From Bacteroidota bacterium (GTDB lineage Bacteria; Bacteroidota; Bacteroidia; Bacteroidales; Paludibacteraceae): a DNA stretch of 64,000 nt. A program made the translations under genes and the position numbers. Location: assembly GCA_023391625.1 (NCBI GenBank), contig JAEWAN010000006.1:747606-811605 (forward strand), read 5' to 3'. Positions 36,368 through 46,332 of the stretch are shown piece after piece (within the stretch, counting starts at the first letter, position 1; every line of letters begins with the position of its first letter). The notes below the pieces were generated by a model. It was not told the origin of the DNA. It ran no database searches and saw only the letters and a program-made list of their open reading frames with translations.

Positions 36368-37690
36368 ATGAACTGGAAACAACTTTTATCCACCAAACGT
36401 TTGGGCCTGGAGGCATATCATAACCAGAGTCATGATGATCGGAGTGAGTTTCAGCGGGATTATGACCGTTTGATATTTTCTGCTCCTTTCCGTCGGTTGC
36501 AGAACAAAACTCAGGTTTTTCCTTTGCCTGGAAGTGTTTTTGTGCATAACCGATTGACACATAGTCTTGAAGTGGCGTGTGTAGGACGTTCGTTAGGAGT
36601 GAATGTAGCTCAGCATTTGCCGGAGGAAAGCCGTAATTCTTCTCCTTTTATTCAGGAAATAGGTTCTATTGTATCTGCTGCCTGCCTGGCGCATGATATG
36701 GGTAATCCGCCGTTTGGGCATTCCGGGGAAAAGGCCATTGCTACATATTTTTCAGAAGGAAAAGGGCAGGCCTTGCGGAATTTGTTTTCCGATGAAGAGT
36801 GGAAAGACCTGATTTGTTTTGATGGAAACGCCAATGCCTTTCGTTTGCTTACGCATCAGTTTAACGGACGTCGTCCCGGAGGCTTTGTCCTTACATACAG
36901 TACGTTGGCATCAGTGGTGAAATATCCTTATTTATCGGAGTTTTCAAATCCTAAAAAGCAAAAGTTCGGATTTTTCCGTTCGGAAAAGGAAACTTTTGAG
37001 AAAATAGCCGAAGAGTTGGGTATCGGGTATTCTGCTGTTCCGAATCATTATATGCGCCATCCTCTTGTTTTTTTGGTAGAAGCAGCTGATGATATTTGTT
37101 ATCAGATTATGGATATAGAAGATGCGCATAAATTACGTATTCTTACCTCTGAAGAAACTCAAAATTTACTTCTTGCTTTTTTTGATGATGACCGGAGAAA
37201 AAGAAGAATTGAAACATTAAAGATGGTTTCGGATGTGAATGAACAAATATCCTATTTGCGTTCTTCTGTTATAGGTCAGCTGATTAATGAATGTGCTGAG
37301 GTTTTTGTAAAAAACGAGAAAGAAATACTGGACGGAACATTTTCCGGAGCTTTGATAAAACAACTTCCGGAACTTTCCCTTAATGCTTATAACGCATGTT
37401 CGGAAACAGCTTTTGCCCGAATATATAATTCTACGGAAGTACTGGATGTGGAGTTGGGAGGATATAAAATCATTCTCACTTTACTGGATCACTTGGTGGA
37501 AGCGGTTCTTAATCCGGAAAAGGCTTATTCTAAACAGTTGCTAATGCGTATTCCCGGACAGTATGAAACGTCCAGCAATACCGCATACGGTAGGGTCATG
37601 TCGGTTTTGGATTATGTGTCGGGGATGACAGATGTCTATGCACTGGATTTATACCGGAAAATAACCGGAATGAGCATGCCTGTTCTTTAA
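36368..37690 (+). CDS. dgt: Deoxyguanosinetriphosphate triphosphohydrolase
   Basis: Hydrolyses dGTP (or other dNTPs) to nucleoside and triphosphate. The 440-residue HD-domain protein shows the opening FQRDYDRLIFSAPFRRLQNKTQVFPLP, the first metal His in LTHSLEVACVGRSLG, and the HD pair in CLAHDMGNPPFGHSGE. A later Asp lies in VEAADDICYQIMDIEDAH. The motifs are intact, so an active enzyme is expected. Confidence 0.95.
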   Translation: MNWKQLLSTKRLGLEAYHNQSHDDRSEFQRDYDRLIFSAPFRRLQNKTQVFPLPGSVFVHNRLTHSLEVACVGRSLGVNVAQHLPEESRNSSPFIQEIGSIVSAACLAHDMGNPPFGHSGEKAIATYFSEGKGQALRNLFSDEEWKDLICFDGNANAFRLLTHQFNGRRPGGFVLTYSTLASVVKYPYLSEFSNPKKQKFGFFRSEKETFEKIAEELGIGYSAVPNHYMRHPLVFLVEAADDICYQIMDIEDAHKLRILTSEETQNLLLAFFDDDRRKRRIETLKMVSDVNEQISYLRSSVIGQLINECAEVFVKNEKEILDGTFSGALIKQLPELSLNAYNACSETAFARIYNSTEVLDVELGGYKIILTLLDHLVEAVLNPEKAYSKQLLMRIPGQYETSSNTAYGRVMSVLDYVSGMTDVYALDLYRKITGMSMPVL

Positions 37691-37744
37691 CGGTGTTTGT
37701 AGCTTGTCATTTGATAGAAAAAGAGACTATTAATACAAAATAAA

Positions 37745-38521
37745 ATGATATTGTTTGATCAGGTCATATTTGGACCTATACATAGTAGGCGTTTAGGTAT
37801 ATCGTTAGGAGTTAATTTGCTGCCTGTCGATGCTAAAATCTGTTCGTATAATTGTATTTATTGTGAATGCGGGTTTAATACGACAATGAAAGAAGCACCG
37901 GTTCCTACCCGGGAACAAGTGCGTGAAATGTTAGGAGAAAAACTCAAAGGCATGCAGGAAAATTCAGAACCTTTGGATGTAATTACTTTTGCAGGCAATG
38001 GCGAGCCCACTTTACACAAGCAGTTTGCCGGAATTATTGATGATACCATCGCTCTGCGTGATCGTTATTTTCCATCGGCCAAAGTGAGTGTGTTGTCCAA
38101 TGCAACCCGTATTGACCGTCCGGATGTTTTTAATGCATTGCTGAAGGTAGATAATAATATCTTGAAATTTGATTCGGCATTGGATCATACATATCATTTA
38201 ATAGACCAGCCGGTAGGTGGAGATAAGCAAAAAAATGTAGCCTGGTTGATCGATCATTTTAAAAAGTTTGAGGGGAAACTGATTATTCAGACTATGTTTA
38301 TACGAGGTGAATTTGCAGGTGAGAAATTTGATAATACGGTGGATGAAGAAGTAAATGCCTGGCTGAAAGCATTGGATGAAATAAAACCGGAACAGGTTAT
38401 GATTTATGCTATTGACCGTCAGACACCGGCGGAAAATCTTCAGAAAATATCGCTGGAAGAGTTGAACCGTATTGCGGAAAAAGTAAGACAACATGGTTTC
38501 CGGGTTTCCGTAGCAGGATAA
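37745..38521 (+). CDS. Radical SAM protein
   Basis: A 258-residue radical SAM enzyme with the cluster motif CSYNCIYCECG (CxxxCxxC; first Cys at about 33) and the SAM-binding ITFAGNGEPTLHKQF. The start FGPIHSRRLGISLGVNLLP is typical of a small wyosine-biosynthesis-like (Tyw1-type) radical SAM group often annotated simply as radical SAM. Exact reaction not known. The glycosyltransferase gene starts 20 bp downstream. Confidence 0.9.
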   Translation: MILFDQVIFGPIHSRRLGISLGVNLLPVDAKICSYNCIYCECGFNTTMKEAPVPTREQVREMLGEKLKGMQENSEPLDVITFAGNGEPTLHKQFAGIIDDTIALRDRYFPSAKVSVLSNATRIDRPDVFNALLKVDNNILKFDSALDHTYHLIDQPVGGDKQKNVAWLIDHFKKFEGKLIIQTMFIRGEFAGEKFDNTVDEEVNAWLKALDEIKPEQVMIYAIDRQTPAENLQKISLEELNRIAEKVRQHGFRVSVAG

Positions 38522-38540
38522 CCGGGAGTAATTTATTTTA

Positions 38541-39506
38541 ATGAAAGTTCTGATATGTCCGTTGAATTGGGGCTTAGGGCATGCCACCCGTTGTGTTCCT
38601 CTCATCAAGCGGCAGCTTGATGGGGGCAATGATGTGACGATAGTGGCAGATGGTCTGCCCCTTTGTTTTTTGCAAGAAGAATTTCCCGGACTTTCATTTA
38701 TAGAGTACAAGTCTTATCCGGTTCGTTATTCTGCAGGTAAGTCTCAGGTCGGTGCTATATTGCGGTGTCTGCCTGGGATTATCAGGAGAATATGGGAGGA
38801 ACATTACTGGTTGAAAAGGCTTTTGCAGACCACACATTTTGACCGCGTAATATCTGATAACAGGTTTGGAATGTGGAGCAGGGATGTGGAATCTGTTTAT
38901 ATTACCCACCAGTTGATGATTAAAATGCCACGGGGTTTTGCTTTCTTGCAGCCTTTGGCATGGCTTATTCACCGGATATTTATTTCAAGGTACAGTGAAT
39001 GTTGGGTGCCGGATTATGCCGAAGCTCCCGGATTATCCGGCGATTTGTCTCATAAATATCCTTTGCGCCAGAATATTCGTTTTATCGGGCCTTTGTCCCG
39101 TTTTGATTGTTATGAACGGACTATGCTTAACGACAATTTTGATTCGGTTGTAATAATATCCGGTATAGAACCTCAGAGAAGCCTTTTTGAAAAAAGTATG
39201 CTTGACCGTTTTGTAGCTTCTTCGGAACAGGTGCTGATCATACAGGGCTTGCCGGGAGAAACCGGAGGAGAGAAAAAAATCGGAAATATAACACTACGGC
39301 CTCATATCGGGACGGCAGAGCTGGCTGGGATTCTGAAAGGGGCGAGGAAAATTATTTCGCGTTCAGGATATTCCACAATTATGGACTTGGCTTCTTTGGG
39401 TTGTCTGGATAAGGCGGAATTTATTCCTACCCCGGGGCAACCGGAGCAGGAATATCTGGCTTTGCTCCACAACACTAAAAACCTCCGACCTGAATATCTT
39501 CCCTGA
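38541..39506 (+). CDS. MurG-like glycosyltransferase, apparently short at the C-terminus
   Basis: A 321-residue GT-B protein of the MurG-like group seen in Bacteroidetes: N-terminal GLGHATRCVPLIKRQLDGG, C-terminal domain with PHIGTAELAGILKGARKIIS, RSGYSTIMDLASLG and TPGQPEQEY. After QEYLA the protein stops within about 15 residues, whereas GT-B proteins normally continue with a closing helix. Its last 32 bp overlap the 3' end of the convergent gene, so a deletion or frameshift may have trimmed it. Donor probably UDP-linked; acceptor unknown. Confidence 0.82.
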   Translation: MKVLICPLNWGLGHATRCVPLIKRQLDGGNDVTIVADGLPLCFLQEEFPGLSFIEYKSYPVRYSAGKSQVGAILRCLPGIIRRIWEEHYWLKRLLQTTHFDRVISDNRFGMWSRDVESVYITHQLMIKMPRGFAFLQPLAWLIHRIFISRYSECWVPDYAEAPGLSGDLSHKYPLRQNIRFIGPLSRFDCYERTMLNDNFDSVVIISGIEPQRSLFEKSMLDRFVASSEQVLIIQGLPGETGGEKKIGNITLRPHIGTAELAGILKGARKIISRSGYSTIMDLASLGCLDKAEFIPTPGQPEQEYLALLHNTKNLRPEYLP

Positions 39507-39879
39507 CGGTTACAATGCTGTCTACCACAAATTTGCTGACTCCTCTCCAAGGCAATGTTCCCAGGTATTCTTTATAGTGCAGTTCCATGGTCTTTCCACT
39601 GGAACGCATCAGCTCTTCTGCCACTTCTTTATCTGTAACGGAAAAAACAAATTCGTAAGATTGGATTGTTCCTGCTTGTTGTCCCCGGAATCCGGTTTGA
39701 ATCATCTTACCTTCATAGGTTTTAAAAATATAACCTTTGTGTACAAGGTAGTTTAGCTCACCGGCTTTCACCCCTTCACCGAATACAAAGTAAAATTTAA
39801 AGTAGATGAATCCGGCAAGAACTACGATAGCAATAAGTGAGATAATCGTAATGGTTTTAGTCTTTGTAGTCATGTTCAA
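39475..39879 (-). CDS. Small membrane-anchored protein, unknown function
   Basis: A 134-residue protein with one N-terminal membrane segment (about 8-30) and a soluble domain containing YFVFGEGVKAGELNYLVHKG, GTIQSYEF and LPWRGVSKFVVDSIV. I recognise this as a type conserved in Bacteroidales and sometimes mislabelled 6-phosphogluconate dehydrogenase; it has none of that enzyme's domains. Its 3' end overlaps the convergent glycosyltransferase by 32 bp. Confidence 0.8.
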   Translation of the reverse strand: MNMTTKTKTITIISLIAIVVLAGFIYFKFYFVFGEGVKAGELNYLVHKGYIFKTYEGKMIQTGFRGQQAGTIQSYEFVFSVTDKEVAEELMRSSGKTMELHYKEYLGTLPWRGVSKFVVDSIVTVREDIQVGGF

Positions 39880-40107
39880 TGTATTTTAATTTTATGATTT
39901 TGTTATTATAACAAAGGTGAAGTAAAAGGGTTGTAAAAACATTTAAGTTTATTTGAAATACGTGGTAAAAGTAGCGAATAATTTTCTTGATTAACATATT
40001 TTATTTGAAAACGGATTAATTTTTTTGTAGTCTATAAAAAATATGGTTTCCTTTGCACCGCTTTGCTTTTATGGTATAATTTTATAACGACATTCAAAAT
40101 ACTTTTT

Positions 40108-42921
40108 ATGAATTTTCTAAGAAATAAAGTTAGCCTGATATTATTTTTTATTCTTACTGTTTTTGCTGTTCAGGCACAGCTTCGTCCGATACCTGTTGAC
40201 CCAGCCATACGTTATGGAAAGTTGGAAAATGGGCTTACTTATTATATCCGCCATAATGAAAACCCTAAAAATCGTGCGGAGTTTTATTTAGCTCAGAATG
40301 TGGGGGCTATTCTTGAAAATGACGATCAGGATGGACTTGCGCATTTTCTTGAACATATGGCATTTAATGGAACAAAGAATTTTCCGGATAAAGGAATCAT
40401 TGATTATTTTGAAACGATAGGAGTAAAGTTCGGAAGTAATATCAATGCCTATACGGCTTTGGACCAAACGGTATATAATCTTTCCAATGTGCCTACTACC
40501 CGCGAAGGTATTGTAGATACGGCTTTACTGGTTTTGCATGACTGGTCGGGATTTTTGACTCTGGATGATAATGAAATAGATAACGAACGGGGAGTAATTC
40601 GTGAAGAATGGAGAACACGTCAGGGAGCAGAAAGACGGATATGGAAAGAGTCGAATAAATTGAAGTATCCGGGTTCCAAATACGCAGACCGGGATATTAT
40701 TGGTGACACTGCTGTGATAAATAATTTTGAGTATCAGGCTCTTCGCTCTTTTTATGAAAAATGGTACCGCCCTGATTTGCAGGCAGTGCTGGTGGTTGGT
40801 GATGTGGATGTGGATACGGTAGAGGCTAAGATAAAAGAACTGTTTACAGATATTCCACGTAAGGCAAATTATGGGGAACGGCCTGTTTATCCTGTTTATA
40901 ATAATGAAGAGCCTATTGTAGCCATTGTTACAGATCCGGAAGCTTCGGTAACACGAATTTTGTTGGAGTATAAACATGATAAATTGCCTGCGGAGGCAGC
41001 CCTTTCGGTGAACGGTTATCTTGTTAATATAATCAATTCACTGATTTCAAATATGCTGACGGATCGTTTTAATGAAATGACTTTGCAGGCAGATGCTCCG
41101 TTTGTAGGGGCTTATGCGTATTATGGTGAATTGGTAAAGTCAAAAGATGCTTTTGTTATGCTGGCAGTACCACATGAAGGCAGGGAGCTGGAGGGACTTC
41201 GGGCTATTCTTCTTGAAGCGGAGAAAATGAACCGGTATGGATTCACAAATTCGGAGTTGGAACGTGCCAAAACAGGCTTGTTGAAGCAAATGGAAAAAGC
41301 TTACAATGAAAGGGGTAACCAGCGTAATAACAGTCTGGTTCAGGAATATATACGTCATTATCTGACTAATGAGCCTATTCCGGGTATAGAATGGGAGTAT
41401 GAAACTTTACAGGTTATATTGCCTCAGATTTCTTTGGAGCATGTCAATCAGATAGCGCAGTCCTATATTACGGATGAAAATATGATTGTTTCTGTTAATG
41501 CTCCGGATAAAAAAGAAGTGATTGTTCCTTCTGAAGAGCAGGTCTTGCTGACCATATCAGAATCGAAACAAGCGGAGATATTTCCTCGTAAAGAAGACGA
41601 TCTGGATCGTCAGCTTATATCATCAGTTCCTAAAGCAGGTAAAATCAGGAAAGAGACTCAGAATACAGTATTAGGAGTTACGGAATGGCAGTTAAGTAAT
41701 GGTGTGAAGGTGGTTTTTAAGCCAACAGAGTTTAAACAAGATGAAATTTTATTGTCCGCTTTTAGTGAAGGAGGACTTTCTAAGGTTGAGAACAATGAAG
41801 ATATACCGTCTGCTGTTTTTGCTACGAATATTGTGGGTGTAAATGGTCTGGGAGGTTTTTCTGCTGTTGAATTGCAGCGTATGCTGACGGGAAAAATAGC
41901 TAATGTAAGCCCTTATATTGATAATTATGAAGAAGGTTTTTCAGGCCTATCTTCCGTTACCGATTTTGAAACAATGCTGCAACTGCTTTATTTGCATTTT
42001 ACGTCCGTACGGAAGGATGATAATGCTTTTCAGGCAATGATGAATATGTATCGTGCTGCGCTGGTAAATAAGTCGCAGGATCCTCGCGCTGTTTTTTCCG
42101 ATTCCGTAGCAGCTACTATGTATAATCACAATCCGAGGGTTTTTCCTATTGACCTTAATACGTTGGAGCTAGTGAATCAGGATAAGGCTTTGGCTGTGTT
42201 TAAAGACCGTTTTGCCAATCCTGCGGATTTTACTTTTGTATTTACAGGAAATATTGATCCGGCAAATGAGCAGGTAAGGAAAGCTGTTTTAACTTATCTT
42301 GGAGGTATAAAATCCAAAAAGATTAAAGAGGAATATGTTGACAGGGGAATTGCCGTTCCGGAAGGACGGTTTGTCAATCATTTTACTAAAGATATGCAGG
42401 TGAAAAAATCGTCCGTATTTGTGGCTTATACAGGTAATGTTGCTTATAATATAGATAACCGCACCAATATGTTAGCTCTTACTAATATTCTGAATATGCG
42501 TTATCTGGAAAGTATTCGGGAAAAAGAGGGAGGTTCGTATGGTGTCAGGGTGTCCGGAGGTATTGCCAATATCCCGTCAGACAAAGCAACGTTACAGATT
42601 CAGTTTGATACGGATCCGGAAAAGCAGGAAGATCTGATGAAAATTGTATATGGAGAAATTGATACTTTGTTAGAATCTGGCCCTCGGGCGGATGATTTGC
42701 AAAAAGTAAAAGAAATTCTGCTTAAACAATATGCAGAGGATTTAAATGAAAATAGTTGGTGGATAAATGCTTTGTCTGTTTATTATCAGGATAATATAGA
42801 TTTTCCTGAACATTATAAGGAAAGTGTGGAACGTTTAACATCGGAATCTGTTCAGTCTTTGTTGAGATCTATTACAGACCAGCAAAATATTATAGAAGTG
42901 GTGATGAGCCCGGTTTTGTAA
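40108..42921 (+). CDS. M16-family zinc metallopeptidase (secreted, double domain)
   Basis: A 937-residue pitrilysin-like protease. The start MNFLRNKVSLILFFILTVFAVQAQ is a signal peptide, so the upstream frame to 40063 is rejected. The first half has the inverted zinc motif HFLEH (HxxEH) and the distal Glu in GVIREEWRTRQGAERR. The second half is the inactive homologous domain, with the conserved late segment IREKEGGSYGVRVSGG. It is expected in the periplasm, degrading peptides of a few kDa. The 228-bp gap before it holds no clear promoter. Confidence 0.94.
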   Translation: MNFLRNKVSLILFFILTVFAVQAQLRPIPVDPAIRYGKLENGLTYYIRHNENPKNRAEFYLAQNVGAILENDDQDGLAHFLEHMAFNGTKNFPDKGIIDYFETIGVKFGSNINAYTALDQTVYNLSNVPTTREGIVDTALLVLHDWSGFLTLDDNEIDNERGVIREEWRTRQGAERRIWKESNKLKYPGSKYADRDIIGDTAVINNFEYQALRSFYEKWYRPDLQAVLVVGDVDVDTVEAKIKELFTDIPRKANYGERPVYPVYNNEEPIVAIVTDPEASVTRILLEYKHDKLPAEAALSVNGYLVNIINSLISNMLTDRFNEMTLQADAPFVGAYAYYGELVKSKDAFVMLAVPHEGRELEGLRAILLEAEKMNRYGFTNSELERAKTGLLKQMEKAYNERGNQRNNSLVQEYIRHYLTNEPIPGIEWEYETLQVILPQISLEHVNQIAQSYITDENMIVSVNAPDKKEVIVPSEEQVLLTISESKQAEIFPRKEDDLDRQLISSVPKAGKIRKETQNTVLGVTEWQLSNGVKVVFKPTEFKQDEILLSAFSEGGLSKVENNEDIPSAVFATNIVGVNGLGGFSAVELQRMLTGKIANVSPYIDNYEEGFSGLSSVTDFETMLQLLYLHFTSVRKDDNAFQAMMNMYRAALVNKSQDPRAVFSDSVAATMYNHNPRVFPIDLNTLELVNQDKALAVFKDRFANPADFTFVFTGNIDPANEQVRKAVLTYLGGIKSKKIKEEYVDRGIAVPEGRFVNHFTKDMQVKKSSVFVAYTGNVAYNIDNRTNMLALTNILNMRYLESIREKEGGSYGVRVSGGIANIPSDKATLQIQFDTDPEKQEDLMKIVYGEIDTLLESGPRADDLQKVKEILLKQYAEDLNENSWWINALSVYYQDNIDFPEHYKESVERLTSESVQSLLRSITDQQNIIEVVMSPVL

Positions 42922-43009
42922 AGTATCGTAATGATAGGCACTATATAGGTCAATAAACTTTTTTATCGCTTACTTTGTTGTTATATTAGAATAATTAAAA
43001 ATAAAAATA

Positions 43010-43309
43010 ATGGAAAAATTTGAGGAAATAATCAATGCAGATAAGCCTGTATTAGTCGATTTTTTTGCAACATGGTGTGGCCCGTGTAAGGCTATGGCAC
43101 CTTTGATTGAAGAATTGGGTAAATCTTTGCAGGGGAGTGCACGTGTCCTAAAAATAGATATTGATAAAAATGAAGCTGTTGCTACTCATTATCAAATACA
43201 GTCCGTACCCACTTTTATTATATTTAAAAAGGGGGAAATAGTGTGGCGTCAGGCCGGTATGATGGATAAAAACATACTGGAAGAACAAGTGAAAAAGTTT
43301 ATGGATTGA
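43010..43309 (+). CDS. trxA: Thioredoxin
   Basis: A 99-residue cytoplasmic thioredoxin with the active-site WCGPC in FFATWCGPCKAMAP (about 26-30), the cis-Pro in IQSVPTFIIFKKG and the closing Gly-rich AGMMDKNILEEQV. There is no signal peptide. It sits between the M16 peptidase and the stringent-response gene and is closed by a shared terminator. Confidence 0.96.
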   Translation: MEKFEEIINADKPVLVDFFATWCGPCKAMAPLIEELGKSLQGSARVLKIDIDKNEAVATHYQIQSVPTFIIFKKGEIVWRQAGMMDKNILEEQVKKFMD

Positions 43310-43322
43310 TAAAAATTTTAGT

Positions 43323-43370
43323 AAAACAATAGGGCAGCTATGTACTTACATAACTGCCCTATTGTTTTTC
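43323..43370. terminator. Bidirectional terminator between trxA and the RelA/SpoT gene
   Basis: A 15-bp outer stem AAAACAATAGGGCAG / CTGCCCTATTGTTTT (43323-43337 and 43354-43368) encloses a second small stem TATGT/ACATA. A and T tracts at the ends serve both strands. Confidence 0.9.
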
Positions 43371-43385
43371 CAATGAGCGGTAGGT

Positions 43386-45641
43386 TCATGACTGTATCGC
43401 TTCCTGTATACGTTTGGCGGAATTTATTTCTGTGATTTTTAGTACATCTTTTAATATATTGTCTATATCTTCCGTGTCATGCACGAAAATGTGGAATGTT
43501 CCGGTAAAGATGCCTGCATTGGTGTCAATATTTATTTTACTGATGTTGACGTTGTAGTTTTCAGAAATGACTTTTAATATTTTTACCAATACACCTTTTA
43601 CATCAATTCCCTTTACTTCAATAATCTCTTCGAAGGACAAGAGTTTATGCATGTCCCATTTCACATTGATGAGGTTATTGCCCTGACTGCTTTTCAGTTT
43701 GCCGGCAATAGGACACTGGCGCTTATGCACCATGATGATTTCCGATTCATTGACAAATCCTAATACATCGTCTCCCGGGATCGGGTGACAGCAGGAGGCA
43801 AGTTCATAGCCTCTTTTATCATCTGTTAGTATAAATGTTTTTTTTCTGTCCAGCCGTGTTGCCGGAACAAGTTCTGTCGTTTCGGCAATTTCTTTTTTGT
43901 TGTTATTTTCTGCAGAACCTCCTATCTTTTTGAGGTATTTGGCAAAAACATTCTGGTTTTTGGTTTTAAAAAGTTTCGGTACTTCATTCAGGTTTACAAC
44001 GCCTTTTCCTGTCTGGAGGAATAGTTCCTGATGGTCGTTCAGGTTGAAGTGATTAAGCAAACGGACAATATTGGTATTGTCCATGTCAAGGTTCAACTTC
44101 TCAAAAACTTTCTTTATTTCCTCTTTACCTTTGGATATTGTTGCTTTATCCTCTTTTTTGAACCACTCCCGCAGTTTTGACTTGGCATGGGCTGTGATGA
44201 CGTAATTTTCCCAGCTTTTTTCCGGTTTTTGTTTTTTTGATGTAAGTATTTCTACCTGGTCTCCACTTTCCAGTCTGTGGCTTAGTGGAACCAGTTTGTG
44301 GTTTACCTTTGCACCGATACAATGAAAACCTAAATCCGAGTGCAGTAAAAATGCAAAATCCAGTGCAGTGGCTCCCTGGGCTATTGTTCTGATGTCGCCT
44401 TTAGGAGTAAAGACAAAAATTTCCGATGCGAAAAGGTTCAGCTTGAAAGTATCCATAAAGTCTATCGCATCGGGTTCCGGATGCTTCAGCATTTCTTTAA
44501 TTTCTTTCAGCCATTTGTCTAATTCCGATTCGTCGTTTTCTCCGGTTTTGTATTTCCAGTGTGCGGCTAAACCTCTTTCTGCGATATCGTCCATCCTTTT
44601 ACTGCGTATCTGCACTTCCACCCAACGGCCTCCCTGTCCCATAACGGTTACGTGTAAAGCTTCGTAACCGTTGGCTTTCGGAGTGCTGACCCAGTCGCGT
44701 ATCCGCTCCGGATGAGGTTTGTATAAAGCAGTAATGGCGGAGTACAACATCCAGCACTGGTCTTTTTCACTCATACCCGGTTTCGGTTCAAATACGATTC
44801 TGAGTGCTAAAATATCATATACTTCTTCGAAAGGAATATTGCGGGTCGACATTTTATGCCAAATAGAATATACTGTTTTTACACGGGCGCTTAGTTTGAA
44901 GCTGTATCCCATATCCCGCAGTTTTTCATCTATCGGTTGTGAAAATTCTTTATAGAATTTATTCCGGGAGTCAGCATCCACAGCCAGTTTTTCCTCCAGC
45001 ATTTTATACGTTTCCGGATGTTCGTATTTGAAACTCAGGTTTTCCAGTTCGGTTTTGATACGGAAAAGCCCCAGGCGATGAGCCAATGGGGCATAAATAT
45101 ATTGGGTTTCTCCTGCGATTTTATATTGTTTGGCGGGAGGCATTGAACCTAATGTACGCATATTATGCAAACGGTCTGCCATCTTGATGATGATAACGCG
45201 TACATCTTCAGACATGGTCAGGATCAGCTTACGGAAGTTTTCCGCTTGTTCCGATGCTTTTTCTCCGAATACTCCTCCGGATATTTTGGTAAGTCCGTCT
45301 ACAATCTGGGCTATTTTATCACCGAAAAGATTGCGGATGTCTTCGGTTGTGTAGTCAGTATCTTCAACAACGTCGTGGAGCAGGGCTGAGCAAATGGATG
45401 TGGAACCCAGGCCTATCTCTTTCACTACGATGCGGGCTACTGCCAGTGGATGCATGATGTAAGGCTCTCCCGATCGTCGTCGGCAGCCTTTATGTGCAGC
45501 GTTCGCAAAATTGAAAGCTTTGGTAATGATTTCCACTTTTTTACGGTGGTTCGTGTTTAAATAATCCTGCAGTAAGGTTTCAAATTCCTTTTGGATCATT
45601 AAATCTTCCTGAGTTAGCTCTTCTGTATGTTGCATCGGCAT
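43386..45641 (-). CDS. RelA/SpoT-family (p)ppGpp synthetase/hydrolase
   Basis: A 751-residue bifunctional stringent-response enzyme. The hydrolase HD domain (about 45-200) has LLHDVVEDTDYT with the HD pair intact. The synthetase domain (about 245-370) has EVYDILALRIVF, TPKANGYEALHVTVMG and VEVQIRSKRMDDIAE. TGS (about 405-465, ATALDFAFLLHSDLGFHCIG) and a C-terminal ACT domain follow. Both active sites look intact, so it should make and break (p)ppGpp. A TACTTTTG element lies upstream at 45663-45670 on the minus strand. Confidence 0.95.
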   Translation of the reverse strand: MPMQHTEELTQEDLMIQKEFETLLQDYLNTNHRKKVEIITKAFNFANAAHKGCRRRSGEPYIMHPLAVARIVVKEIGLGSTSICSALLHDVVEDTDYTTEDIRNLFGDKIAQIVDGLTKISGGVFGEKASEQAENFRKLILTMSEDVRVIIIKMADRLHNMRTLGSMPPAKQYKIAGETQYIYAPLAHRLGLFRIKTELENLSFKYEHPETYKMLEEKLAVDADSRNKFYKEFSQPIDEKLRDMGYSFKLSARVKTVYSIWHKMSTRNIPFEEVYDILALRIVFEPKPGMSEKDQCWMLYSAITALYKPHPERIRDWVSTPKANGYEALHVTVMGQGGRWVEVQIRSKRMDDIAERGLAAHWKYKTGENDESELDKWLKEIKEMLKHPEPDAIDFMDTFKLNLFASEIFVFTPKGDIRTIAQGATALDFAFLLHSDLGFHCIGAKVNHKLVPLSHRLESGDQVEILTSKKQKPEKSWENYVITAHAKSKLREWFKKEDKATISKGKEEIKKVFEKLNLDMDNTNIVRLLNHFNLNDHQELFLQTGKGVVNLNEVPKLFKTKNQNVFAKYLKKIGGSAENNNKKEIAETTELVPATRLDRKKTFILTDDKRGYELASCCHPIPGDDVLGFVNESEIIMVHKRQCPIAGKLKSSQGNNLINVKWDMHKLLSFEEIIEVKGIDVKGVLVKILKVISENYNVNISKINIDTNAGIFTGTFHIFVHDTEDIDNILKDVLKITEINSAKRIQEAIQS

Positions 45642-45770
45642 ATAGTCTCCCTTTTCTTTTTACAAAAGTACATAATATTTCAAAAAAAACGTAACTTTAC
45701 ACTGTCCTACTTTAAGGGTAGGGTGTTGTTTTATAACTAAATCTTAGAAACAGTTTTATTATTTTTATTT

Positions 45771-45968
45771 ATGCAGGAAATCATAGTTGCTATTATTGGA
45801 ATTTTTGTTGTGATTTTCTTAGGTTGGAAAATTTATAAATTATTTACCCGTAAATCATCAGGAAGTTGTCATTGTGCAGGTTGCAGTATGGACTGTGCTA
45901 TAAAAGACCAGAATCCGGAACATTGCGAAAACGATAAAAATCTTTTGAAAGATAAGATTAAAAAATGA
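45771..45968 (+). CDS. FeoB-associated Cys-rich membrane protein
   Basis: A 65-residue protein with one N-terminal membrane helix (about 3-22) and a cysteine cluster SCHCAGCSMDCAIKD followed by a fifth Cys. Such proteins usually accompany the ferrous iron transporter FeoAB. No feo gene is next to it here. A TAACTTTA sequence at 45692-45699 may be its -7 element. Confidence 0.85.
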   Translation: MQEIIVAIIGIFVVIFLGWKIYKLFTRKSSGSCHCAGCSMDCAIKDQNPEHCENDKNLLKDKIKK

Positions 45969-46002
45969 TGAATAGATATTTACTTACGGTGTTCCAATGA
46001 GT

Positions 46003-46035
46003 GGCTGCTTTTCTGTAAAAGGCAGCCGTTTTTTG
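46003..46035 (+). terminator. Intrinsic terminator after the Cys-rich gene
   Basis: GGCTGCTTTT pairs with AAAAGGCAGCC with one bulged base and a short loop, followed by T6. From here to 46285 (within the 364-bp gap 45969-46332) I see no gene or RNA. Confidence 0.78.
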
Positions 46036-46285
46036 TTGTAAGCGTTTTTTAGAGGTAGGTTACTTCTGTTTTTGTCAATAAATAATTTTTTCAGGCTTTA
46101 TGTTCGCTTGTCTGGTAGTGGTTGCCGATTGAGTGTTATGTTTATAATGAGGAATTGTCATGCATATTGCTTCCATAGCCGGAAATATCTGTTTTAATTT
46201 GCGATGTTAACAATATACGAATGTCGGATTTTGTAAAATGTCGGTTGTTGGTAAAATCGTTATGTGGGTTGTTCTGGAAAAGAAA

Positions 46286-46320
46286 TCCGGTTGATGATTT
46301 TTTTATAATCATCAACCGGA
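46286..46320 (-). terminator. Terminator of the dedA-aroE gene
   Basis: A 14-bp stem TCCGGTTGATGATT / AATCATCAACCGGA (46286-46299 and 46307-46320) lies 12 bp beyond the minus-strand stop codon, followed on that strand by a T-rich stretch. Confidence 0.82.
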
Positions 46321-46332
46321 TAATTTATTTGA

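Noticed and set aside
43010..45641. Thioredoxin and RelA/SpoT genes as a functional unit
   Set aside because: They are convergent and separated by a bidirectional terminator, so the adjacency is not an operon.
46035..46285. Possible small gene or RNA in the gap before the dedA-aroE terminator
   Set aside because: I found only short AT-rich frames, no tRNA-like cloverleaf, no riboswitch core and no promoter with both boxes.
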